Below, in pieces: positions 9,422 through 17,712 of a stretch of DNA of 64,000 bases. The DNA is from Dehalobacterium formicoaceticum (lineage in GTDB: Bacteria; Bacillota; Dehalobacteriia; Dehalobacteriales; Dehalobacteriaceae). The first letter of the stretch is position 1. Each line of letters opens with the position of its first letter. Under the pieces are notes generated by a model. The model worked only from the letters and a program-made list of their open reading frames with translations. It ran no database searches and was not told the DNA's origin. The translations under genes were made by a program, and so were the position numbers. The stretch spans positions 3,068,501-3,132,500 of the forward strand of contig NZ_CP022121.1 in assembly GCF_002224645.1 (NCBI RefSeq), written 5' to 3'.

Positions 9422-9451
9422 TTGACAAATACAGTTAACTTCTGTTATATT
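9422..9451 (+). promoter_or_regulatory. Hybrid promoter formed by the IS21 right end
   Basis: TTGACA at 9422-9427 lies inside the IS21 end, which stops at 9433. TATATT at 9446-9451 lies in the flanking DNA, with an 18-base spacer (or TTATAT at 9445 with 17). It points at the MFS gene. IS21 elements are known to carry an outward -35 box at one end. Confidence 0.6.
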
Positions 9452-9503
9452 GATACCATAAGGTGACAATATAATGTAAATTAAGGTAATGGAGGTGATA
9501 AAT

Positions 9504-9530
9504 ATGTATTCCGGATCTCCATTCACATAA
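9504..9530 (+). CDS. Possible 8-codon leader peptide
   Basis: An ATG follows a near-consensus site (GGAGGTGAT, four bases before) and opens a frame MYSGSPFT that stops at 9528. It lies 118 bases upstream of the MFS start and downstream of the hybrid promoter. Translation could influence the downstream gene; nothing more is known. Confidence 0.35.
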   Translation: MYSGSPFT

Positions 9531-9648
9531 CATAACAATTTATAAATAATTTTTAAGCTTTTTAAGAGGGAAAAGGGAAATAGAAATATATCGTTTCCCG
9601 ATCGATTAGGTAGAACAATTAGAATAGGCAGAATAGGAGGGGGAAAAA

Positions 9649-10986
9649 ATGTCGAAAATAACTGCGCGAATTGATAATTTGCCAAATACTCCAATGATGT
9701 GGAAAATTCTCATCATTGTTGGATTTGGTTGGATGTTTGATGCCATGGATCAAGGTATGGTAGCCGGGGTTATGGCGGCGATTGGCAAGGACTGGCAGAT
9801 AAGTACCGGGCAATTGGGACTTCTGGGAAGCTCAGGTATGTTAGGAATGGCAATAGGCGCAGCTCTGTCCGGTATGGCTGCAGACAGATGGGGCCGCAAA
9901 AAAGTAATTACCTGGACTTTAATTATCTACGGTCTGGCGAGCGGTCTTTCCGGTTTTTCTACTAACTTTACCATGCTCTTGGTGTTAAGGTTTATTACAG
10001 GTTTTGGCCTGGGAGGAGAATTGCCGGCTGCTTCTACTTTGGTTAGCGAGTTTTCTCCCACCAGGGTTAGAGGGCGCAATGTCATATTTTTAGAAAGTTT
10101 CTGGGCCTGGGGTTGGATTGTTGCATCATTGGTAGCTTATCTGCTGATTCCTGTTTATGGCTGGAGGGTAGCTTTTTGGATTGGTGCTGTACCGGCCCTT
10201 TTTGCAGCATATTTAAGAAGGGTGGTACCGGAATCACCCCGTTATCTGGAAGCAGTAGGTAAAATTGAAGAAGCCGATGCCCTGGTAAGACGTATGGAAG
10301 AAGAGGCAGGCATAGTTTGTGAAGTAAATAGTTATGAGGAAGAGCCGGAGGTAGTTAAAACTCAACGTATAACTTTTAAGGATTTATGGTCCAAGAAATA
10401 TATCAGGAGCACAATTGTCTTATGGATCATTTGGTTTGGGATTAATTTTGGTTATTATGGATTTGTTTTATGGACCCCAACACTTCTGGTGGATCGGGGC
10501 TTTGACTTGGTGAAAAGCTTTGAATATACACTGATTATGTGTTTGGCGCAGCTTCCCGGATATTTTAGTGCGGCTTTTCTGGTAGAGCGGATTGGTCGTA
10601 AGAAGGTCCTTTCAGTTTATTTTGCTGGTACTGCTATTGCAGCCTGGCTGTTTGGGCATGCAGGCAGCACAAACGAAGTACTCCTCTTTGGCTGTTTGCT
10701 TTACTTCTTTAGTTTAGGTGCATGGGGATGTGTTTATGCATATACACCGGAGGTTTACCCCACTGTTGCCAGGGTTAGCGGGGCTGGCTGGGCTACTGCT
10801 TTTGGCCGCGTGGGAGCTTTTACAGCGCCATTTATTGTTCCGATTATTTACAATTACTTTGGAACAGATGTTGGTTATACCTATGTATTTATCATGTTAA
10901 CGCTGGTTTTTATCCTGGTAGCTTTGGTTGTCGCAATCTTGGGGAAAGAAACTATGGGCAAAACACTGGAAGAGATTAGTGGTTAA
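9649..10986 (+). CDS. MFS transporter, NiaP/aromatic-acid-symporter type
   Basis: The 445-residue protein has about 12 membrane segments. It shows the MFS A-motif loop between TM2 and TM3 (GMAADRWGRKK) and its counterpart between TM8 and TM9 (VERIGRKK), the FDAMDQG motif in TM1 and PESPRYL after TM6. These are typical of proton-driven importers of organic acids or nicotinate. The exact substrate is unknown. The start is ATG 9649 behind AGGAGGGGG. Expression may come from the IS21 hybrid promoter. R1 copy 3 lies after the stop. Confidence 0.85.
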   Translation: MSKITARIDNLPNTPMMWKILIIVGFGWMFDAMDQGMVAGVMAAIGKDWQISTGQLGLLGSSGMLGMAIGAALSGMAADRWGRKKVITWTLIIYGLASGLSGFSTNFTMLLVLRFITGFGLGGELPAASTLVSEFSPTRVRGRNVIFLESFWAWGWIVASLVAYLLIPVYGWRVAFWIGAVPALFAAYLRRVVPESPRYLEAVGKIEEADALVRRMEEEAGIVCEVNSYEEEPEVVKTQRITFKDLWSKKYIRSTIVLWIIWFGINFGYYGFVLWTPTLLVDRGFDLVKSFEYTLIMCLAQLPGYFSAAFLVERIGRKKVLSVYFAGTAIAAWLFGHAGSTNEVLLFGCLLYFFSLGAWGCVYAYTPEVYPTVARVSGAGWATAFGRVGAFTAPFIVPIIYNYFGTDVGYTYVFIMLTLVFILVALVVAILGKETMGKTLEEISG

Positions 10987-11019
10987 TATTAGACTATAGA
11001 ACTGGGTATAGAACAGGTA

Positions 11020-11084
11020 TAGAACAGGGGACGGTTCTTTGTTTAGAATTCTGCGAATCAAACAAAGAACCGTCCCCTGTTCTA
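11020..11084. repeat. Palindromic repeat R1, copy 3
   Basis: Perfect 25-base arms (11020-11044 and 11060-11084). The right arm supplies the stop codon of trpF (TAG, 11084-11082 on the minus strand). The copy sits between the convergent MFS gene and trp operon, where trpB would be expected. Confidence 0.85.
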
Positions 11085-11684
11085 CCTGACACGGTTGATG
11101 AATTTTTGCATTTTAGCGTAATCCTTAATATTATTCGTTTCTACACCAGAGCTAATGTCAACGGAATAGGGGTTTGACAGGCGGATTGCCTCATCAACAT
11201 TATCCGCATTAAGTCCACCCGCCAGGAAAAAAGGACGCTGGATGTTTTGAATCAGGGTCCAATCAAAGGTAGTACCTGTTCCACCGGCTCCATTATCCAA
11301 AAGTATGAAATCCGCCGAGGACTGAGCTGCTCTGATTACATCATCAGGACGATCGATCCTGAATGCCTGGATGACCGGGTTGCCGGTCAATTGTCTGAAA
11401 GCAGCGATGTAATCCTCATTTTCCTGACCATGAAACTGGGCGATCTCAATGATACCTCTTAGCATGAGCCCGGCCACTTTTTCCACATATTCATTGACAA
11501 AAACACCAACCGGGGTGATACCGGGCAACAGCTTCTTGCGCAGCATAGCGGCCATATCAGGAGTAATATATCTTCGACTCTGCTTAGCAAATACGAAACC
11601 GATATAGTCAGGCTTTAGCATGTTCACATAATCAATATCTTGTTCTCTTTTTATGCCGCATATTTTAATTTTTGAATTTTTCAT
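11082..11684 (-). CDS. trpF: Phosphoribosylanthranilate isomerase
   Basis: The 200-residue TIM barrel performs the Amadori rearrangement in tryptophan synthesis (EC 5.3.1.24). The catalytic cysteine is in KICGIKRE, the general acid region is LLDNGAGGTGTTFDW, and the phosphate sites are GVFVNE and LAGGLNADNV. It overlaps trpC by 20 bases. Its ribosome site GAGGTG is one unit of a 9-bp array. The stop codon lies inside repeat R1, so the end of the gene was set by that insertion. It is the last gene of the operon here. Confidence 0.93.
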   Translation of the reverse strand: MKNSKIKICGIKREQDIDYVNMLKPDYIGFVFAKQSRRYITPDMAAMLRKKLLPGITPVGVFVNEYVEKVAGLMLRGIIEIAQFHGQENEDYIAAFRQLTGNPVIQAFRIDRPDDVIRAAQSSADFILLDNGAGGTGTTFDWTLIQNIQRPFFLAGGLNADNVDEAIRLSNPYSVDISSGVETNNIKDYAKMQKFINRVR

Positions 11685-12516
11685 TTTGCACCTCTCGCAC
11701 CCCTTGTACCTCTTGCACCTCTTGACCCCCTTTACCTCTCAAATCATCCAGCATCGCTTTTTTGTCCGTTGCTCGCATCAGCGTCTCACCTATCAGCACA
11801 CTGTTAATTTTTGCCCGTCTCAGCAGATCGATGTCTGCCGATGATCTGATGCCGCTTTCCGCGATAACCAGCAAGTTATGCGGCACGAGTTTGCGCAGTC
11901 TTTCGCTGTTATGCACATCGACTGTAAAATCCCGAAGATTGCGATTGTTTATGCCGATTATCCTTGCTCCTGCTTCTAATGATTCAGAGATTTCATACTC
12001 GTCATGGACTTCGACAACTGCCGAAAGCCCCAGGCTATCGCAAATATCAAGATAGGATCCGATGATTTCCCGATCAAGAAGGGAGCATATCAGCAACACC
12101 GCCGATGCACCAAGTATTTTTGCCTCATAGATCATGTACTCATCAATCGTAAAGTCTTTACGGAGACACGGAATCGAAACAGAGTCTGCTATTTCCTTAA
12201 GATGATGATCCCGTCCCATAAACCATTTCGGCTCTGTCAAAACTGAAATACACGCTGCACCAGCCTTTTCGTACTCCTTGGCAATTTCCAGATAAGGGAA
12301 CTCCGGTGCAATGAGGCCCACTGACGGTGAAGCTTTTTTACATTCACAAATAAATCCAATATCGTCACCCTTAAGTGCCTGTTCAAAGGGGAATCCGGTT
12401 CTGCAGTCCATGGAAAGAGCTGCCTCTTTCATCTTGATCAAGGGTATGATTTTCTTTTTCTCCGCCACACGCACCCTTGCGTGCTCAGCGATGGTACTCA
12501 GTATGTTTTTCATCAT
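11665..12516 (-). CDS. trpC: Indole-3-glycerol phosphate synthase
   Basis: The 283-residue TIM barrel (EC 4.1.1.48) has the catalytic lysine motif FICECKKASPS, SVLTEPKWF, LRKDFTID and VIAESGI. The family usually ends near residue 260. Here a tail GQEVQEVQGVREVQ is added, encoded by the 9-bp array at 11686-11739. ATG 12516 follows GAGGAG; a second ATG follows at once. There are 16 bases between trpD and this gene. Confidence 0.93.
   Translation of the reverse strand: MMKNILSTIAEHARVRVAEKKKIIPLIKMKEAALSMDCRTGFPFEQALKGDDIGFICECKKASPSVGLIAPEFPYLEIAKEYEKAGAACISVLTEPKWFMGRDHHLKEIADSVSIPCLRKDFTIDEYMIYEAKILGASAVLLICSLLDREIIGSYLDICDSLGLSAVVEVHDEYEISESLEAGARIIGINNRNLRDFTVDVHNSERLRKLVPHNLLVIAESGIRSSADIDLLRRAKINSVLIGETLMRATDKKAMLDDLRGKGGQEVQEVQGVREVQNEKFKN
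11686..11739. repeat. 9-bp tandem array at the trpC-trpF junction
   Basis: Six degenerate units of the type TTGCACCTC (plus strand) run without a break. On the coding strand each unit contains GAGGTG or a variant, so the array makes several ribosome-site-like sequences before the trpF ATG and encodes the QEV tail of TrpC. Confidence 0.8.
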
Positions 12517-12532
12517 TTATTTAACTCCTCAT

Positions 12533-13561
12533 TTATTTGACGCCACCTTTATTTGACTCCTCCTTGAATTCTTCAAGCTTTGCCATTGCCTGACCCGAAG
12601 CGATTATCTCAGCGGAAAGATGCACGCCGTCGGCGATGGACGCTGCCTTGCCGGCAATATAAAATCCTGCTCCCGCATTCATCAGGACGGTATCCCGCTT
12701 TGGCCCTTGCTCCCCTCGCAGAATGCCCCGGGTGATTTCCGCATTCTCCTCCGGTGTGCCGCCGGCAAGATCTGCCTTAGCTGAGCGCACAAATCCAAAA
12801 TCTTCCGGATTGATATCATAGGTCTTGTAGTAGCCATCCTTGATTTCACATATAGTTGTTGGGGCACAGGTCGTGATCTCATCTAGGTTATCCTGGCAAT
12901 AAACAACAAGACCACGTTTTACACCCAGGCTTGAGATCACTTTCGCCAGGGGTTCCACCAAGGCTTCATCATAGACGCCCAGCAGCTGCATGGTGGGGGA
13001 TGCCGGGTTTGTGAGGGGACCCAGGATGTTCAGTACAGTCCTGATCCCCAGTTCTTTGCGTATCGAACCAACATGCTTCATGGCAGTATGATAATTCTGG
13101 GCAAACATAAAGCAGATATTTACTTTACGAAGAAGCTCCTCACACTGCACAGGATCTTGGTTGATGTTGACCCCTAGTGCCTCTAGACAATCAGCAGTGC
13201 CGCTGGCGGAAGACGCAGCGCGGTTACCGTGCTTGGCTACTTTGACCCCGCCCGCCGCAAGAACAAGAGCTGCCGTGGTGGATATGTTAAAACTGCATGC
13301 TCTGTCACCGCCGGTGCCCACGATGTCCAGAACATCCATGCCGTGTTCCACCTTTGTGGCAAAGCTGCGCATTGCTGCAGCACATCCTGAGATTTCGTTG
13401 ATCGTCTCCGCTTTTGTGCTTTTGGTGGAAAGAGCACTTAAGAAAGCAGCATTTTGCACCTGGCTGGTCTCGCCACCCATTATTTCACTCATTACGGCAT
13501 AGGCTTCATCAAAGGTAAGATCCTGTTTATCAACGATCTTGACGATTGCTTCTTTAATCAT
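12533..13561 (-). CDS. trpD: Anthranilate phosphoribosyltransferase
   Basis: The 342-residue protein (EC 2.4.2.18) shows the PRPP-binding [18 protein letters not shown] motif, [21 protein letters not shown] and the [10 protein letters not shown] segment. I choose the ATG at 13561, which follows GGAGGAG. An in-frame ATG six codons earlier would place the ribosome site inside the gene. A 9-bp array fills the space between this gene and trpG. Confidence 0.93.
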   Translation of the reverse strand: MIKEAIVKIVDKQDLTFDEAYAVMSEIMGGETSQVQNAAFLSALSTKSTKAETINEISGCAAAMRSFATKVEHGMDVLDIVGTGGDRACSFNISTTAALVLAAGGVKVAKHGNRAASSASGTADCLEALGVNINQDPVQCEELLRKVNICFMFAQNYHTAMKHVGSIRKELGIRTVLNILGPLTNPASPTMQLLGVYDEALVEPLAKVISSLGVKRGLVVYCQDNLDEITTCAPTTICEIKDGYYKTYDINPEDFGFVRSAKADLAGGTPEENAEITRGILRGEQGPKRDTVLMNAGAGFYIAGKAASIADGVHLSAEIIASGQAMAKLEEFKEESNKGGVK

Positions 13562-13592
13562 GATCTGCTCCTCCTTCATTTATTAATTATAT

Positions 13593-13727
13593 TTGTTCAA
13601 TTTTCCCTATTTGTTCTATTTGTTCAATTTTCTCTTTTTGTTAGATTTTCTCTATTTGCTCAATTTGTTCAATTTTCTCTGCTTGTTCTATTAGTTCTAT
13701 TTGTTTTATTTGCTCAATTTGTTCAAT
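13593..13727. repeat. 9-bp degenerate array between trpG and trpD
   Basis: Fifteen consecutive 9-base units (TTGTTCAAT, TTTCTCTAT, TTGTTCTAT, TTGCTCAAT and similar on the plus strand) fill the trpG-trpD space, and looser units continue to about 13760. No stable hairpin is apparent. The length of the intercistronic leader probably varies among relatives. Confidence 0.8.
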
Positions 13728-13764
13728 GCTTTATATTCATTTAATTTGCTTCATTTAATTTGCT

Positions 13765-14349
13765 TCAGTAATTTCTTTCAGAAATTTCTTTCAGAAAATT
13801 TCTCAGCATCTGCGGGCCATCCGGTGTCATGATGGACTCCGGATGAAACTGCAGCCCGAAAAGGTTATATTCTTGATGCTTTACACCCATTATTTCACCG
13901 TCCTCTGTACGGGCGATGATCCTTAGACATTGGGGGATCGTGTCCTCAATAACGGCCAGAGAGTGGTATCTCGCCACCGGAATGACCTCCGGCAAACCCT
14001 TAAACAAGGCGCTGTCCGTATCAAGAAATGTCCTGGATTGCTTACCGTGCATCAGCTCTTTTGCGTAAGATACCGTGGCGCCGAATGCTTGGCAAATGGC
14101 CTGATGGCCCAGACAAACGCCCAGTATTGGATATTGATCACCAAAGCGAAGTACAGTTTCAATACAGATCCCAGCAGCCTCCGGTCTGCCGGGACCGGGC
14201 GAAATGATGATCGCTTCCGGTCGCAAAGCATCAATTTCATCTGTCGTCATATCATCGTTTCGGATCACTTTAATATCGGGATTAATTGAGCCGATCAGCT
14301 GATAAAGGTTATAAGAAAAGCTGTCATAATTATCGATCAAGAGGATCAT
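13765..14349 (-). CDS. trpG: Anthranilate synthase glutamine amidotransferase subunit
   Basis: The 194-residue class I amidotransferase supplies ammonia to TrpE. The nucleophile is in GVCLGHQAICQAFG, and the His/Glu pair is in LFGLQFHPESI. The N-terminal ILLIDNYDSFSYNLYQ and IISPGPGRP motifs are typical of TrpG/PabA. It overlaps trpE by four bases (ATGA). Confidence 0.94.
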   Translation of the reverse strand: MILLIDNYDSFSYNLYQLIGSINPDIKVIRNDDMTTDEIDALRPEAIIISPGPGRPEAAGICIETVLRFGDQYPILGVCLGHQAICQAFGATVSYAKELMHGKQSRTFLDTDSALFKGLPEVIPVARYHSLAVIEDTIPQCLRIIARTEDGEIMGVKHQEYNLFGLQFHPESIMTPDGPQMLRNFLKEISERNY

Positions 14350-15815
14350 GATTCCACCTCCTCCGCCATTTTAATAGCATTGACAACTACCGTCGCCTTG
14401 TTGATGCATTCCTGATATTCATTCTCCGGAACAGAATCGGCGACAATCCCCGCGCCGCTTCGGATAAAAACCTTGTTGTTTTTCTTATAAGCGATGCGGA
14501 TGGCGATGCAGGTATCCAGATTTCCGGTAAAATCAATATACCCGATGGCTCCGCCATAAATTCCGCGCCTGTTGTTTTCCAGGTCATTGATCAGCTGACA
14601 GGCACGTATTTTCGGCGCCCCGGAAAGGGTACCTGCGGGAAGTATGGCATCTACCGCATCCAGGGCATCTTTATCTTCCCGTATTTCACCGCATACAGTT
14701 GACCCGATGTGCATGACGTGGGAAAATCGTTCAATGGTGTGCAGCTTACTCACCTCAACGGTGCCGAATTTACTGATTCTGCCGAGATCGTTTCGTCCCA
14801 GATCCACCAGCATGTTGTGCTCCGCCAGCTCCTTGGGGTCACTAAGAAGGCTCTCTTCCAAGGCTTTATCCTCTGCCTCCGAATTACCCCGGAGACGCGT
14901 ACCGGCAAGGGGAAAGGTGTGCAGCACCCCGTTTTCCAGTTTGACCAGGGTTTCCGGTGATGCCCCGGCAATTTCAATGTCCGAGGAAGCGAAAAAAAAC
15001 ATATATGGTGAGGGATTAATCGTCCGCAACATCCTGTAAGTATTGAGCAGGCTGCCCTCAAATCCGGCCTCGAGGCGATTGGAAAGCACGATCTGGAAAA
15101 TATCTCCTTCACGGATGTGATGCTTTGCTTTCTCGACCATAGCGCAATACCGGGCCTCATCAAAAAGTGGATTAAATTCACTGGTGAGCTTACCGGGCTC
15201 ATCCAGACAGGGTTTCCCATTTTTGATCAGCTTCTTCAGGTTTTCCAGCTCCATCATGGCCTTATTGTAATTTTTCTCAAGATCCGCAAGCTCTATATTT
15301 GCGATCAGGGTTATTTTCTGCCGAAAATTATCAAATGCGATCACTTTATCAAAGAGCATCAGGTCAACATCCTTAAACCCCTCCGGATCCTCGACATCAG
15401 AGGTAAAGGCCGGTTCCGAATATTTCAGATAATCATAGGAAAAGTACCCCACCAGCCCACCGGTAAAGGATGGAAGATCATCGAACCTAGGGCTTTTATA
15501 TTGATCAAGCACCTGACGGATATATTTTCCGGGATCTTCCGTCTCAAAAGAAAGCAGACCAATCTTCATCTGACCGTTAATGCAGGTTATTTCAAGCTTT
15601 GGATCAAAGCCGAGAAAAGTGTATCGTCCCCATTTTTCATCACCTGTGACGGATTCCAGCATATAGCAGTTGTTTGAGACATTTTTCAGGATTTTGAGTA
15701 CTTCTATCGGTGTCTTGATGTCGGACATCATCTCTGTACTCACAGGAACAACATTGTACTTTCCCGTTTCGGCAATTTTTCTGACTTCCTTAAGGCTTGG
15801 TTTTACCATGACCAT
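14346..15815 (-). CDS. trpE: Anthranilate synthase component I
   Basis: The 489-residue chorismate enzyme (EC 4.1.3.27) has the feedback-site motif YMLESVTG near residue 53 and the C-terminal ILPAGTLSGAPKIRA and YGGAIGYIDFTGNLD motifs. ATG 15815 follows AAAGGAGGG. It is the first gene of the trp operon, directly behind a T-box leader, so transcription should rise when uncharged tRNA-Trp accumulates. Product inhibition by tryptophan is likely from the LES motif. Confidence 0.95.
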   Translation of the reverse strand: MVMVKPSLKEVRKIAETGKYNVVPVSTEMMSDIKTPIEVLKILKNVSNNCYMLESVTGDEKWGRYTFLGFDPKLEITCINGQMKIGLLSFETEDPGKYIRQVLDQYKSPRFDDLPSFTGGLVGYFSYDYLKYSEPAFTSDVEDPEGFKDVDLMLFDKVIAFDNFRQKITLIANIELADLEKNYNKAMMELENLKKLIKNGKPCLDEPGKLTSEFNPLFDEARYCAMVEKAKHHIREGDIFQIVLSNRLEAGFEGSLLNTYRMLRTINPSPYMFFFASSDIEIAGASPETLVKLENGVLHTFPLAGTRLRGNSEAEDKALEESLLSDPKELAEHNMLVDLGRNDLGRISKFGTVEVSKLHTIERFSHVMHIGSTVCGEIREDKDALDAVDAILPAGTLSGAPKIRACQLINDLENNRRGIYGGAIGYIDFTGNLDTCIAIRIAYKKNNKVFIRSGAGIVADSVPENEYQECINKATVVVNAIKMAEEVES

Positions 15816-15853
15816 GATCTCCCTCCTTTTGGCAATAAATGAGCAATAAAAAA

Positions 15854-15896
15854 GTCCCTGACCGATCTTATCTTAATGAAATGATCGGTCAAGGAC
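15854..15896 (-). terminator. Intrinsic terminator of the T-box
   Basis: GTCCTTGACCGATC (15896-15883) pairs with GATCGGTCAGGGAC (15867-15854), then TTTTTT. The 5' arm overlaps the region that would form the antiterminator with the T-box core. Confidence 0.85.
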
Positions 15897-16135
15897 GAAT
15901 TAATAATCAATATTATCCGCGGTGCCACCTTGTTTTACAGCAAAGCTGTACACTTAACAGGATACCATCATATCCCTGGCAACTTACGTATGCCTTCACG
16001 TCGCAGAATACTCGGCTTTCGCCTTTGACTGCGCCCTCAGCGGTCCATTTGATGACTTGTTTTCCACCCGACTCTCAGCACCACGGGCTCTCTTTGGGAT
16101 CATGATCACCGTTATCTCCGCTTCAACGGTTTGGT
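15854..16135 (-). promoter_or_regulatory. T-box leader (tryptophan) of the trp operon
   Basis: On the minus strand the leader contains the T-box core AAGGTGGCACCGCGG (15933-15919), the stem I motifs GGTGCTGAGAG and GGGTGG, and a TGG (16047-16045) in CAAATGGACC that fits a tryptophan specifier codon. A terminator hairpin with a T-run follows the T-box core. The leader matches the downstream trpE. Confidence 0.9.
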
Positions 16136-16155
16136 AAAGCTATTAAATTTTAACT

Positions 16156-16185
16156 AAAATATCATAAAACTGATGTGTTTGTCAA
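16156..16185 (-). promoter_or_regulatory. Promoter of the trp operon
   Basis: TTGACA (16185-16180) and TATTTT (16161-16156) on the minus strand are 18 bases apart and lie just upstream of the T-box leader. Confidence 0.6.
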
Positions 16186-16330
16186 GCATATATTTTACCC
16201 ACTGCCACCTTCTGTTATATTTCATTTTATATTTGATTTGTCATCCTATTATTTATTTTTTTCTACTATACTCGGATAATTATTGATATATTTTAATTTT
16301 TTGGTTATACTCTTAGAAAGAGGTGGCTTC

Positions 16331-17533
16331 ATGAAAAATCGAGATCTTTATCTCATACAGCTAATCCAATACAGGGATAAGCCATTAATAAAAGTCATAA
16401 CCGGATTGAGGCGTTGTGGTAAGTCAACCCTACTTTCTCTTTTTGAGAACTATTTAATAGAAAACGGTGTAGTCAAAGACCATATTATTCGTATGAATTT
16501 TGAATCCTTTGAGTTTGATGAAATAACTAGCTACAAAGAACTACATGCCTATATAAAAGAACGACTTATTAATAACCGTGATAAGCATTATATTCTTCTT
16601 GACGAAGTACAACAGGTATCATCATGGGAAAAGGTTGTAAATTCATTTCTTGTCGATGCAAATGTCGATATCTATATTACTGGATCCAACGCATACTTAC
16701 TATCTTCCGAGCTTTCCACATTGCTATCTGGTCGATATGTTGAAATCAAAATGCAGCCATTGTCCTTTAAAGAGTATTTAGATTTCACTGAAAATGATAA
16801 AATCTGCAATCTTCAAGAAAAGTTTAATCAATACCTTAAGTATGGTGGACTTCCCACTGTAGTTGATTTAATGGATAATCCAGATACAATAGGTCCCTTC
16901 CTGGAAGGGATATACAATACTGTGCTGATCAAAGATGTTATTAAAAGAAATGGTGTAAGAGATGCAGCCCTTCTTGAAAGTATATTAAAATTTATAGCTG
17001 CTAATATCGGCAGTATTGTCTCAACTAAAAAAATAAGTGATTATCTGACCAGCAGTGGCAGAAAGACGACCAGTGATACGATCGATAATTATCTTAGAAT
17101 GCTTGAAAATGCATTCATTATCTACAAAGCAAATCGTTATGACTTAAAGGGGAAGATGTTTCTAAAAACCCTTGAAAAATACTATATTGTAGACATGGGC
17201 ATTCGCAACCAACTTGCAGGACTGCGTAATACCGATTATGGCCATATTTTAGAAAATCTTGTTTATCTGGAACTATTAAGACGGGGCTACGACGTCACAA
17301 TTGGAAAAGTTGGTAAATTAGAGGTTGATTTTGTCGCAACTAAAGCAGATGAGAAAATCTATTATCAGGTCTCAGCTACAATTTTAGATGAGAAAACAAG
17401 AGAACGAGAATTACGTCCTCTTGAGTCCATATCTGATAATTATCCAAAATATATTCTTACCATGGACCAAACCGTCTTTAATGACTATTCTGGGATCAAA
17501 GTAAAAAATATCATAGACTTTCTGCTTGAATAG
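16331..17533 (+). CDS. ATP-binding protein with DUF4143 (AAA_14 type)
   Basis: The 400-residue protein has Walker A in ITGLRRCGKSTLL (residues 23-35) and Walker B in HYILLDEVQQ near residue 90, then a DUF4143 half. The C-terminal segment (HILENLVYLELLRRG ... KLEVDFVA) resembles a PD-(D/E)XK nuclease fold. Such proteins are common and variable in bacteria, and their biological role is not established. ATG 16331 follows AAGAGGTGG. A copy of its 3' end and terminator lies at 33264. Confidence 0.85.
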   Translation: MKNRDLYLIQLIQYRDKPLIKVITGLRRCGKSTLLSLFENYLIENGVVKDHIIRMNFESFEFDEITSYKELHAYIKERLINNRDKHYILLDEVQQVSSWEKVVNSFLVDANVDIYITGSNAYLLSSELSTLLSGRYVEIKMQPLSFKEYLDFTENDKICNLQEKFNQYLKYGGLPTVVDLMDNPDTIGPFLEGIYNTVLIKDVIKRNGVRDAALLESILKFIAANIGSIVSTKKISDYLTSSGRKTTSDTIDNYLRMLENAFIIYKANRYDLKGKMFLKTLEKYYIVDMGIRNQLAGLRNTDYGHILENLVYLELLRRGYDVTIGKVGKLEVDFVATKADEKIYYQVSATILDEKTRERELRPLESISDNYPKYILTMDQTVFNDYSGIKVKNIIDFLLE

Positions 17534-17542
17534 TAATAATTT

Positions 17543-17562
17543 AGCCCCTTAATCGGGGCTTT
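17543..17562 (+). terminator. Terminator of the DUF4143 gene
   Basis: AGCCCC and GGGGCT pair around TTAATC, followed by TTCTTC. The T-run is cut short compared with the second copy at 33343, where the stem is followed by TTTTT. Confidence 0.7.
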
Positions 17563-17628
17563 CTTCAATCTGCTTCCAGTCAGCTACCCGAAACGGATAT
17601 CCGTCATAGAAATTACAGAACGTGCACC
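17561..17628 (-). pseudogene. Internal fragment of a radical SAM gene
   Basis: About 68 bases nearly match 32594-32662, the region of the radical SAM gene that encodes its CTFCNFYDGYPFRVADWKQI segment. It is fused directly to the terminator of the DUF4143 gene, so it marks a rearrangement junction. Beyond it, to 17712, there is no gene; a short R2-like piece lies near 17668. Confidence 0.7.
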
Positions 17629-17712
17629 TGCTGTCCTTAGGGGCTTGTTTAATCGCCGAATCAAAGCATTGCAATCTGCATTTATTGATAAATTTATACC
17701 GGCCTTTCGAAT

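Larger units (their letters stand above)
6762..9433 (+). mobile_element. Complete IS21-family element with 6-bp target duplication
   Basis: The left end begins TGTCTATGG and the right end finishes ACA at 9433. Both ends carry GGCCA motifs at matching distances (22 bases in) and again about 25 bases further, as in the multiple terminal repeats of IS21. The flanks GTTAAC (6756-6761) and GTTAAC (9434-9439) are a 6-bp target duplication. Both genes are intact, so the element may be active. A 5' fragment of a close relative is at 55661. Confidence 0.9.

Noticed and set aside
13454-13744. A 96-codon plus-strand frame rich in Phe, Leu and Val opposite trpD-trpG
   Set aside because: It is produced by the 9-bp array and lies mostly antisense to trpD; no ribosome site.
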